Shown one piece after another: positions 7,500 through 16,132 of a DNA stretch of 64,000 nucleotides. The translations under genes and the position numbers were made by a program. The notes under the pieces were generated by a model. It searched no databases, had not been told where the DNA came from, and worked only from the letters and a program-made list of their open reading frames with translations. Every line of letters begins with the position of its first letter. Within the stretch, counting starts at the first letter, position 1. This DNA comes from CADEDH01 sp965262175 (lineage in GTDB: Bacteria; Actinomycetota; Acidimicrobiia; Acidimicrobiales; SZUA-35): NCBI GenBank assembly GCA_965262175.1, contig CBDHES010000002.1:2728001-2792000 (forward strand). The letters are read 5' to 3'.

Positions 7500-8231
7500 A
7501 TGACCGACGTTGATGGCCAGATCGATGCGCTCGCTGTGCGGGTCAGCTTCATCGATGAGTTCGATCGGACGCTCGGTCCTGGAGAGCGGGTCACCTTTGG
7601 GCGGGCCGCCGATCTGGTCATCGACACTCACCGGTCCCTTCACCGACAGTTGGGCCTGATCGAGAACGACGGCAACTACTGCTGGCTCGCCAACATCGGT
7701 CGACGGATCCCACTTGTTGTGCAGGGTGAAGCTCCGTTTCGGGCCGAGCTGGCGAGCGGTGACGAGATCACCGTCCCTGTTGGCCAGTCGGTGATCTCGT
7801 TCTCGTTCCGGATCCCCGACTCAGCCCGGTTCACGACCTACCAGATCGACCTGGAGGTCATCGGCCCCCAACGCCGAACTGATCGTGTGCTGCCGGCGGT
7901 CGCTAGCCACACGACCACGCAGGTGAGCGAGACGGTCGGGTTGACTCCGTCGCTTCGGGTGCTGCTCACGGCACTCGCCGAGCCTCGATTGCGGATGACC
8001 GGTGAAGGGCTCCCGTCGACGGCAGAGCTCAGTGAGCGGACAGGCTATGCCCCCCGAACGATCGAGAAGGCGATCGGGGAGGCGTGCCGCCGTGTGGATC
8101 GCGAGGGGACCCTCGGCTTGTTCGGCACCGTTGCCGATCCAAAGCGAGATCGACGAGAGGTCCTCGTTCGAGTCCTTCTCCAATCAGCGATCATCACCAG
8201 GGCCGATCTAGCCTTGCTTGACGGTCCATAG
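7500..8231 (+). CDS. FHA-domain-like protein with C-terminal helical (HTH-like) domain
   Basis: A 243-residue protein starts at ATG 7500 (GGAG eight bases upstream); a GTG at 7494 overlaps the previous stop. Residues about 25-105 fit an FHA-like beta-sandwich: GERVTFGRAADLVID, then SLHRQLGLIEN, a Trp-Leu-Ala-Asn-Ile-Gly turn and GDEITVPVG. FHA domains bind phosphothreonine peptides. A linker leads to a C-terminal domain (about 155-243) with STAELSERTGYAPRTIEKAI, resembling a helix-turn-helix. It precedes a Ser/Thr kinase gene, a classical kinase-FHA pairing, so it may be the kinase's substrate or reader and could change gene expression through the HTH. The FHA assignment is from pattern, not alignment. 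Confidence 0.6.
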   Translation: MTDVDGQIDALAVRVSFIDEFDRTLGPGERVTFGRAADLVIDTHRSLHRQLGLIENDGNYCWLANIGRRIPLVVQGEAPFRAELASGDEITVPVGQSVISFSFRIPDSARFTTYQIDLEVIGPQRRTDRVLPAVASHTTTQVSETVGLTPSLRVLLTALAEPRLRMTGEGLPSTAELSERTGYAPRTIEKAIGEACRRVDREGTLGLFGTVADPKRDRREVLVRVLLQSAIITRADLALLDGP

Positions 8232-8297
8232 TCGACGCCGGGAAGGCGGCGACGTAGCGGTCGAGGGTTGTGGTCATCTGAAAGGGAGGGTGAGGCC

Positions 8298-10525
8298 GTG
8301 GCTGATGAGATCGATCTCGGTATCGATGGGCTTGGCGAATACAAAGAGATCGGCCGAGGCGGATTCGCCGTCGTCTACGCGGCCCGGCAGCACGAGTTCG
8401 ACCGGCTCGTCGCGGTCAAAGTACTCACCTCGCTCGACGACGCGGGCCTTCGACGCTTCAACCGCGAGAAGCTGTCCGCTCGGTGCGGTGAACGACCACC
8501 CGAACATCATCACCCCCTTCGGTGCCGGCGTCACCCGACCAGGGGGGCAGCCCTACCTTCTGATGGAGCACCTCGCCGGGGGCTCGCTCCAAGACCGGAT
8601 CGAGGATGATGGGCCACTTCCAGCTGAGGAAGCGATCGGGTACACGCTCCAGGTCGCGGATGCTCTCCGCTACGCCCACAGCGCGGGCGTGTTCCACAAG
8701 GACATCAAGCCGGCCAACATCCTCCTGACCGCCACCGGTGACGCCAAGCTCGCAGACTTCGGCATCGCCGCCATCCGCGAGGCCACCGCCTCAGCGGCCA
8801 TGGCCTGGTCACTCGCCTACGCCCCACCCGAAGTGTTTGGTGGCGATCCGGACTCCACCGCCGATCCACGCGACGAACGATCCGACCTGTACTCGCTCGC
8901 TGCCACCCTCTACACCCTGGTCGTCGGCCACGACCCGTTCCAGCACCCCACCAACAACACCCTCCCCGGGTACATGGCCCGCATCCTCAACAACCCAGTA
9001 CCACCCTGCGGAATCACCAATCTCGAATCCGTGCTCGCCACCGCCATGGCGAAAGAACCCGGCGCGAGATACCAGACCGCGGGCGAGTTCGGCCAGGCAC
9101 TGAAACAAGCCCTCACCACCAACTCTTCAATCACGACCAACCCTCCCGAACAGCGCCGACCCGACGTCGATCCGATCGCTCAACCCCCCACGCGCCTCAA
9201 ACCTGACCACCCGGATCAGCCCACGGCAACGATGCCTGACGACCAGGCCGACACCCCCACACCGGGGAGTCAGAGCCCAACAGAGCCGATGAACACGGCC
9301 ATCATCGAAGGACCGGTCCCACACGACGAGCATGGAAGCCACGACGAGACGGACAGCCAACCGACCATCGATGGCGAACAGCTGCACCCATCGTCATCGG
9401 AGTTCTCGCGGTCCTCGCTGGCCTAGGAATCTTCGCACTCCGAGATCCGGACGGAGACGTCGAGGACGCAACCACACCAACTGAACTCACCGCCCCCGAA
9501 CAAGATGACGTCAACGAAGAACCCCCGGACACCAACCTCGATCCAACGCCAACGACCCAGCTCACTACCGACACGAGGGCGACGGACACCGAAGAACCGC
9601 CCACAACCCAACGGGCTGAAGTGCAACCGGCCACCTACACCGGCCACACCGGCTACGCACTGTGCGTCACCCAACTCGACAACGGCCTCATCGCAACCTG
9701 CGGCGGCTCAGCGGACACGGGGCCCGACGATGGCACGGTGCAGATCTGGGACCCCGCCAACCCCGACACCACCCTCACCACCTACACCGGCCACACCAAC
9801 TGGGTGCGGTCGGTGATCCAACTCGATGACGGCCTCATCGCCTCTGCCAGCAGCGATGACACGGTGCAGATCTGGGACCCCGCCAACCCCGACACCACCC
9901 TCACCACCTACACCGGCCACACCAACAGCGTGCGGTCGGTGATCCAACTCGATGACGGCCTCATCGCCTCCGCCAGCAACGATGGCACGGTGCAGATCTG
10001 GGACCCCGCCAGCCCCGACACCACCCTCACCACCTACACCGGCCACACCACCGGCGTGCGGTCGGTGATCCAACTCGATGACGGCCTCATCGCCTCCGCC
10101 AGCTGGGATGGCACGGTGCAGATCTGGGACCCAGCTGATCCCGACACCACCCTCACCACCTACACCGGCCACACCAGCGGCGTGCGGTCGGTGATTCAAC
10201 TCGATGACGGCCTCATCGCCTCCGCCAGCTGGGATGACACGGTGCAGATCTGGGACCCAGCTGATCCCGACACCACCCTCACCACCTACACCGGCCACAC
10301 CAGCGACGTGTTGTCGGTGATTCAACTCGATGACGGCCTCATCGCCTCCGCCAGCTCCTGATGAAACGGTGCAGATCTGGGACCCAGCTGATCCCGACAC
10401 CACCCTCACCACCTACACCGGCCACACCAACTGGGTGCAAGTCGGTGATCCAACTCGACAACGGCCTCATCGCCTCCGCCAGCAGCGATGACACGGTGCA
10501 GATCTGGGACCCCGCCAAACCCTAG
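8298..10525 (+). pseudogene. Membrane Ser/Thr kinase with seven-blade WD40 ectodomain, frameshifted
   Basis: GTG 8298 (AAAGGGAGG upstream) opens VADEIDLGIDGLGEYKEIG with a Gly-rich loop and VAVKVL. The frame shifts once near 8480 (one extra base by comparison with the kinase at 16133) and continues through PYLLMEHLAGG, HKDIKPANILL (HKD instead of the usual HRD), DFGIAAI and the APPE motif. A Pro/Asp-rich linker follows; near 9380 the frame shifts again into a transmembrane segment (PIVIGVLAVLAGLGIFAL), an acidic/Thr stalk and seven WD40 blades ending QIWDPAKP at TAG 10523-10525. Blades 6 and 7 each carry one extra base. The ancestral product was a PknB-family kinase with an extracellular propeller sensor. 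The four indels (+1, -1, +1, +1) mean either decay or assembly error. Confidence 0.75.
9636..10525 (+). repeat. Seven tandem WD40-encoding repeats, 126-bp period
   Basis: Blade 1 is 147 bp (9636-9782). Blades 2-5 are exactly 126 bp each (starts at 9783, 9909, 10035, 10161), blade 6 is 127 bp (10287) and blade 7 (10414) carries one extra base. Units 2-7 differ at only a few positions, encoding the frame YTGHTxxVRSVIQLDDGLIA then SAS-D-TVQIWDP. Such near-identity implies recent amplification or gene conversion. Seven copies are the number needed to close a typical propeller. Confidence 0.9.
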
Positions 10526-11475
10526 CCGAACCGCCTCACGAAGCCCCTTGGCCCAGACACGCCGACCAAGGTCATCGGGGTACGCCGGATGCACCGAGCC
10601 TGCAGCGGCTACGCAGGCCCCGACCGCTCGGCCGCCTGGGGACAGGTCAGCGAAGCCAGCCCTGATACCCCCACTGATCCGACCCACCAGCAGCTCACAC
10701 ATGCGCGTTGGGTTGGACTCCAACAGGGGCTCCCAGAATCGGTTGGCGTAGGAACAGCGGATTCTTCGAGCCCCTGTGCCGCGCCCGGTCGACCTCCTCG
10801 CTCAGCCCCCGCTCACCCGACCGCCCGCTCAGATCCGAAGAGCCACATTGGCTTCACCCAGCTGAGGGCGCCACTCCTGTACCTGCAAAACTTGCTCACC
10901 GCCCCATGCCGGTGTGAACTTGGCCGAGCGGGCCACGGATAGTTGTCGTTCCCCTCACTCACAACAGTCTCCGCTAGCTCAGGCGAGCGCAGGCGCCGGG
11001 CGACTACGAATCTGACTACGAGACCGGGTCGGACGAGTCGTACGCCATAAGAGCGACCGGATGGACCGTGTACCGTCTGACCAGCTCGTACGACCCACAT
11101 CATGGGCAGCTGGACGACGGGCAACCCTTTCGTAATGCGTAGGTCAGGGGCTCAAATCCCTTTTCGGGCTCCGGCTCTGACCAGGGGGGACGCTCGAGCC
11201 GGGTCGCCGACAAGTGGCGCCGGACGGGGCGATAGGGGACGACAACCCGCCTCTGGACAACCGACGCTGGGGACTGAACGTACCGGGGCCTCGGCACGGG
11301 CCGGACGCCGGGGACCACCCCGGTGTCGGGACCGACGCGGACAACCGTCTCGATCCTGACACAGCCAAGGTTCCCCCTTGCGTTTGGTCGATCTCGACAC
11401 AACGCTCAGAGCGGCAGTATGACCGAGCGGTCGACAGTCGGTGACGAGCCCTCGACACCGACAGATCGATCAGAG
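10526..11475. other. About 950 bases without a convincing gene
   Basis: Frames here are short and change strand without ribosome binding sites or coding-like composition. The only recognisable item is a tRNA-like fragment at 11108-11172. Base composition around 10840-11090 is more mixed than in neighbouring genes, as expected of non-coding or decayed DNA. Confidence 0.5.
11108..11172 (+). tRNA. Degenerate tRNA-like fragment, anticodon CGT (Thr type)
   Basis: The sequence contains an anticodon-loop-like TTCGTAA (anticodon 11131-11133), a variable stretch AGGTC, and a well-formed T arm (AGGGG, loop CTCAAAT, CCCTT) followed by CGGGCTCC. The anticodon stem has mismatches and I cannot find a 5' acceptor strand to pair with the 3' end. 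Translating the opposite strand gives GFEPLTYALR, the familiar spurious peptide read from tRNA genes. It is therefore probably a 3' tRNA remnant, as left at attachment sites when elements integrate into tRNA genes, not a working tRNA. Confidence 0.5.
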
Positions 11476-11533
11476 ATGAGCGCGCCCCCGATGTCCCCCC
11501 GTACCAACTCCAACAACCTGGTTCTTCTGGGCG

Positions 11534-13460
11534 GTGTTCGCCGCCATGACCCTCATCGTCACGTCGTGCAGCGGCTCCGACTCGTATCGGTCGAGCCTCG
11601 TGGACGCCCTTACCGAGGCCGACGAGAGCAACGTCTCCGAGGAGACGAAGCGGTGCACGAGCGGCGCAATCATCGATGCGATCGGGGTTCGAGGCACTCC
11701 GGGATGGGAACTACACCGCGGAGAACATCGTTGACCGCTTCGACGACAACGAGTACCTGGAACTGGTCTCGGAGGTGCAGCTGACCAAGGCGATCGTCGG
11801 CTGCTACGGCACTGAGGAACTGGCCTTTGTTCTGTCGCCGAGCTTCGATGAAGACGACATCGCCGACTACGAGTGCGCCGTTGAAGAGTACGGCGAAGAG
11901 CGAGCCCGATCCCTCATCGTCGATCTCGCGGAACGGTTCGCCGAGACGGGGGTCCCCGGCTCGGATCCGGAGCTCGATGCACTGGCCGATGCGTGCAGCA
12001 GGTCACGGCGGGAGGTCGCCGAAGCCGAGGAGCCAGTCGAGGAGGCGGCCCCCGAAACGACGACCACGACCGTGCCAGTGACCCCGACCTTCGACGCGTT
12101 TGCGGCCGAGACCCCACCGCTTCTCGTCGCCGATCGAGCGCCGTTCCGGGCTACCCGCAACCTTGATCGGACAGGCGACTTCACCACTCCGGATCTCCCC
12201 GTGATCTATTTGGACAACGGGGCCGCCGACCCCGGTCGGTCCGCCACGGCACCCGATGAGAGTGCCGAGGTCGTTCCCTCCCCCGACGGGTCCCTGGTCG
12301 CCCTCCGGTATTCTGCAACCGCCATCGACGAGGCCCGACACGAGATCGTGTCGCTCGTGGACGGCGAGGTGGTCGAAAGCGTTCCCTACGAGCCAGAGGG
12401 TCGCGATTCGGGCACGATCAGCTGGTCGCTCGATGGCAGGGGCTTCTTCTTCCCACTCGGCTTCAGCGATGGTGTTCTCCACCGAGTCGGAGCCGGCATG
12501 GTCGAGTTCAGCCGGGTGGTCGCCGCCGTCTATCTCACAAGCAATGAAGAGGCAACGGCTGTGGTGATCTGCTCTTCGGGGAATGACCAGGTCGCCGGGG
12601 TCACTGCCGAGGGCGAGACCTTCGACGGTGCATTCCCCGCATGCCGGGAGATGATTCAGGTCGTCGACGCCGACGGTGATCCGTACCTGCTCTACATCGA
12701 TGACCAGCGCGCCGTCTGGCGGTACGACGCCGGGACGGAACCGACGATCGTGATCCCTGCCGAAGCGGGCGGCTACGGACGGTTGCGACAGTGTGACCGG
12801 GTCGTCTCGATGATCTCGTTTGAGCTGTCCACCGCCGTCCTCTACGACATGTTCACCGGTCAGCAGGGCGACATCGGCGAAGCACCGGGCGACGTCTGCC
12901 CAGTCGTCTCCCCCGACGGGTCGAGGGTCGCCTACCAGACGGCGGGCGGGGCGGTCTCTGTTCTCACCTTCGGGACCGGTGAGATCACCGAGGTGGCCAA
13001 CGCCGGTGTCCCCTGGAGCTTCTCCGCCGACGGGGAGCGGCTGCTCGTAGCCGGCGGCGGGACGTTCATCGTGGCGAGCGACGGGTCGGGCGGGGCGGCG
13101 GCGTCGATCGACGCCTCGTCGGGGCGGTCGTTCTGCAGAGCCGGGGAGTCCGGTCTCGGCCTGGTCGCGACCGAGACCGGGGTGGTGCTGTTCGATGTGG
13201 GAACGGACACGGCGATGCCTCTCGCCCTCGACCAGCTACCCGAGACGTGCTTCACGACCCTCGACGGTCGCTGGCTTCTCGCCGGAGGAATTCTCGTCGA
13301 TCTGGAGACCCGGTCGTCGCTTGACCTGCACCGGGTCGAGCTTGCTTCGGGGCGGCGCATCCACGACGACGCCTCGTCGGGCGGCGAGCGGACCGTCGAC
13401 GCCTACTACTGGCTCGGGCCGCAACGAATGCTGCAGCCGCAGGAGATGCCCCGAGGATGA
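11534..13460 (+). CDS. Secreted lipoprotein with C-terminal beta-propeller-like domain (apparent frameshift)
   Basis: The N-terminal frame (GTG 11534, or ATG 11476 if a C-run near 11495 holds an extra base) gives a hydrophobic leader with a lipobox-like end (AAMTLIVTSC), then a helical region with spaced Cys residues. Near 11686-11692 the GGGG run carries one extra base; the frame then continues without a break to 13460. Downstream are a Cys-containing helical domain, a Glu/Pro/Thr linker and, from about residue 200, repeated motifs such as SPDGSLVALRYS, SLDGRGFFFPLG and SPDGSRVAYQT typical of TolB/WD40-like propellers. It is likely anchored outside the membrane. The binding target is unknown. 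The shift in a homopolymer makes a sequencing error plausible. Confidence 0.65.
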
Positions 13461-13464
13461 CCGG

Positions 13465-13503
13465 GCTTCGGGGCGGCGCTCGACGGGAACGCCGCCCCGA
13501 AGC
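13465..13503. terminator. Bidirectional hairpin terminator
   Basis: A perfect 14-bp stem (GCTTCGGGGCGGCG with CGCCGCCCCGAAGC) and an 11-base loop lie between the ends of two convergent genes, 13460 (+) and 13507 (-). There is no long T-run, as usual in high-GC actinobacteria. Confidence 0.8.
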
Positions 13504-13506
13504 GGA

Positions 13507-14232
13507 TCAGCTCTTGAGCTCGCGGTCGAACATGACCTTGGTCCGCTCGTAGGAGCGGTCGGCCGCCGCCTCGTGGTAGGCGCCGCCGTAGACACCGAAG
13601 CCGTGGTCGGCGCCATCGTGGATCTCGGCCTCACCCTTCTCCAAGGCATTGGTCGACTCGATCAGGGCGGTGTTGTCCGACGCCGGCTGCATGGTGTCGG
13701 CCGACCCGAACCCGATGTACAGCGACCCGGTGTAGGACGGGACGGCCAGGTGGGGCGAGTCGGGGGCGTCGGTGGTGCAGAACGACGGGTGGAGGCCGAC
13801 CCCGGCCCGGAACGCGTCGCCCCGGTCCCGGATCGTGCACAGGACCGACCGGGCCCCGATGCAGTAGCCGATGCAGCCCATGGCCCCACCTCGGGCCGCC
13901 GGGTCAGACGGCAGCCAGTCGATCACCGCGGCGAGATCCTCGGCCACCTGATCCTCGGGGGTGCCGTTGATCAGCCCGAACATCTTCTGCATCTCTTCGT
14001 CGCTCCGGCTGGCCATCGTGTACCACGGCTCGGACCGGTGGTAGCGGTCGTGGCTGATGACGTAGTAGCCCCAATCGGCGATCCGGGCCATGGTCTCCTT
14101 CGAGCCATCCTCCAGTCCGGGACCGTGATGGAACGACACGACGACCGGGAACGGACCGTCGCCGTCGGGGCGGACGGCGTAGATGCCCATGGGGCCACTC
14201 GGAGAAGGAATCGTCTCGGTGATGATCTGCAT
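13507..14232 (-). CDS. Dienelactone hydrolase family protein
   Basis: A 241-residue alpha/beta-hydrolase starting at ATG 14230-14232 (MQIITETIPSPSG); the longer open frame upstream has shadow-like composition. The nucleophile elbow GCIGYCIGARS places a Cys at the catalytic position, as in dienelactone hydrolases, and DGADHGF carries the catalytic His near the C-terminus. HHGPG near residue 40 is the expected oxyanion region. Family members hydrolyse dienelactones or related small esters in the cytosol; the substrate here is not known. The length is standard. It is convergent with the propeller lipoprotein across a terminator. Confidence 0.85.
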   Translation of the reverse strand: MQIITETIPSPSGPMGIYAVRPDGDGPFPVVVSFHHGPGLEDGSKETMARIADWGYYVISHDRYHRSEPWYTMASRSDEEMQKMFGLINGTPEDQVAEDLAAVIDWLPSDPAARGGAMGCIGYCIGARSVLCTIRDRGDAFRAGVGLHPSFCTTDAPDSPHLAVPSYTGSLYIGFGSADTMQPASDNTALIESTNALEKGEAEIHDGADHGFGVYGGAYHEAAADRSYERTKVMFDRELKS

Positions 14233-14347
14233 GGCGCCCACTATCGTCGCTCGGACCGCGCCAGCCAAGGTCAGACCGGGGCCGGTCGACCGGTGAGTCG
14301 GCAACCGACGGATCGGCGCCGATCCTGAGCCGCCGGCTCCTCGGTGG

Positions 14348-14914
14348 TCAGGGTGCGAGCGAGGAACGCTGGTCGCCGGCGGAGACGACGTAGCGGAGCC
14401 GACCCGATCGGTGGGCGGCGTCGATCTGGCGGGCGATCTCGGCCGCGTCTCCATGATCGTCGGACACCAGATGGCGTCCGTCGATCTCGGCGGTGGCGAA
14501 CTGCTCGTGCATCGCCCGGGTGGCCGCCAGGTCGGCGAAGCCGTGGTCGACCCGGGTGGCCACCCGGTCCTGACAGGTCTCGACCGACGGGAGGATCACG
14601 GCGTAGCTCAGCTCGGCCAGGCCGGTCGCCCCAGCGAAGGTCGGGAGGAACCAGGGCCCGACGATGCCGTCGAAGACGGTGTCGTAGTGGTCGGCGAACC
14701 GTCCGGTGGCCAGCCCGGCCGCCTCGGTGACGATCGTGTTCTGGCCGTGCGACTCGGGATGCCACGGCGGGATCGCCCCCGCGGCCAGGAAGCCGAAGAA
14801 TCGGTCGCCGGCGACCAGGACGCTCGACGACCACCCGTTGGCCACGATGGCGGCCACGGTCGACTTCCCCGCCCCCGGCGGCCCGGTGATGACGAGCAAC
14901 GAACCCCCGGTCAT
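14348..14914 (-). CDS. P-loop ATPase/kinase-like protein (AAA_33-like)
   Basis: A 188-residue protein with a Walker A motif GPPGAGKST at residues 11-19 directly after the first strand, and DRFF near residue 38, in the style of small nucleotide or antibiotic kinases such as the zeta-toxin/AAA_33 group. The start ATG (14912-14914) overlaps the stop of the upstream GNAT gene by four bases, implying translational coupling. It probably phosphorylates a small molecule in the cytosol, but the substrate is not identifiable. The much longer open frame on this strand runs through the GNAT gene and is an artefact. Confidence 0.75.
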   Translation of the reverse strand: MTGGSLLVITGPPGAGKSTVAAIVANGWSSSVLVAGDRFFGFLAAGAIPPWHPESHGQNTIVTEAAGLATGRFADHYDTVFDGIVGPWFLPTFAGATGLAELSYAVILPSVETCQDRVATRVDHGFADLAATRAMHEQFATAEIDGRHLVSDDHGDAAEIARQIDAAHRSGRLRYVVSAGDQRSSLAP

Positions 14915-15468
14915 CGCAGGCCGACCGAGTCGGTCCGCCAGAACGCGTCGGGGTAGACGACGGTGCCGACGACAGACAGATCGTGGCCGGGCAGGCGTCG
15001 AACCATGAACGCCGGATCGGGGATCCGGGTCGACGGCTTGCGGAACCCGACCGACCCGCCCGGCTCGAACCCGAACCGGGGGTAGTAACGGGGGCTGCCC
15101 TCGAGGAAGACGAGTTGCTCGGGCCGGCTCCGCTCGATCGTCGCCATCGTCTCGTTGATCATCCGACTGCCGATCCCCTGACCGTGCAGGTCGACTCGGA
15201 CCCCGATCGGGCTCAGCACCAGCACGTCGACCAGCCGGTCGGGCCCATCGAGGATCGCCGAGGTGTAGAGGACCTGACCGACGATCTCGCCATCCAGCTC
15301 GGCGACGAAGGACAGCTCGTCGCTCCACGCCCACGAGGCCCGCAGCGCATCGATCAGAACGCCGATGTGCTCATCGCCACCGAAGGCCCCGATCGAGACC
15401 TTCCGCATGATCGGCAACTCGCCGGGATCCATGACTCGGACCACGGTCCGATCGGCGAGCTCGACCAT
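14911..15468 (-). CDS. GNAT family N-acetyltransferase
   Basis: A 185-residue protein (MVELADRTVVRVMDPGELPI) with the GNAT core: strand FVAELDGEIVGQVLYT, then acetyl-CoA-binding motif A in VRVDLHGQGIGSRMI and the later LVFLEGSPRYYPRFGFEP typical of YhbS-like members. It transfers an acetyl group from acetyl-CoA to an amine of unknown identity. It is the first gene of a two-gene operon with the P-loop protein, overlapping at ATGA, so the two products may act on the same compound. Confidence 0.85.
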   Translation of the reverse strand: MVELADRTVVRVMDPGELPIMRKVSIGAFGGDEHIGVLIDALRASWAWSDELSFVAELDGEIVGQVLYTSAILDGPDRLVDVLVLSPIGVRVDLHGQGIGSRMINETMATIERSRPEQLVFLEGSPRYYPRFGFEPGGSVGFRKPSTRIPDPAFMVRRLPGHDLSVVGTVVYPDAFWRTDSVGLR

Positions 15469-15554
15469 CGACGGGAGTCTTGCACCACCGGGCGGTGACG
15501 GCGACCGATTTCCGGGGCTGACCCGATGCGTGACGACCGCCCTCGACGGTCGGT

Positions 15555-15872
15555 TCAGGTGACGGCGGTGACCCAGGCGCCGAGCATCATCGTCGACGTC
15601 AGCTGGCCGACCAGGACCAGCCGAAGGTTCGAGGCCAGGCCGACCTTCAGATCGGCCCGGAGCTCGGCCATCTCCGCTCGAAGCCCGGAACGGAGCTCGG
15701 CCATCTCGGCCCGAAGCTCGCGGCCGAGGATGTCGACGTCGGATCCGGTGGCGAACTGGTCGTAATCGATCGGTGGCATGGCTTCCATGGCCACCTCGGC
15801 GAGCCGCTCGCTTCCGAGGGCTCGGGCCAAGGCATGGCGCAGGTCGAGTCGGTCGTTCTCGGAGATCGGCAT
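15555..15872 (-). CDS. Small coiled-coil protein with C-terminal membrane helix
   Basis: A 105-residue protein starting at ATG 15870-15872 with GGAG eight bases upstream (an upstream in-frame start is less likely). After an N-terminal helical part it has a heptad-like repeat (LRAEMAELRSGLRAEMAEL, then RADLKVGL) and a final hydrophobic segment (LVLVGQLTSTMMLGAWV). This architecture resembles DUF1640-type or Bdr-like coiled-coil membrane proteins. It may oligomerise and be tail-anchored; function unknown. Confidence 0.65.
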   Translation of the reverse strand: MPISENDRLDLRHALARALGSERLAEVAMEAMPPIDYDQFATGSDVDILGRELRAEMAELRSGLRAEMAELRADLKVGLASNLRLVLVGQLTSTMMLGAWVTAVT

Positions 15873-16132
15873 CGGTCGGCTCCTTCGCGTGAGGCGTCGA
15901 GGGAGCCGAGACTCCGATCCACTGGTCACCTTACTACCGGGCGGTGACGGGCACCTCGGTCGGTTGCGGAGCGGGACCGGCCGGCACCGAGCGCGCCACC
16001 GACCGCGCCACCGACCACCCGTTCGGGCGACGGACCGCCCGAGCGACCAGGACGAGGTGGGCGGATGTCGGCCCTCGATGCCGGCCGACTAAGGTCAATG
16101 GTCCACCTTGTGGTTCCGAGGAGGGGCAGCCG

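Noticed and set aside
9636..10525. Regular 126-bp repeats as a possible CRISPR or satellite array
   Set aside because: Units have no spacers and encode WD40 blades in frame.
10813..11124. 103-codon frame on the minus strand
   Set aside because: No ribosome binding site, mixed composition and no motif; lies in a decayed region.
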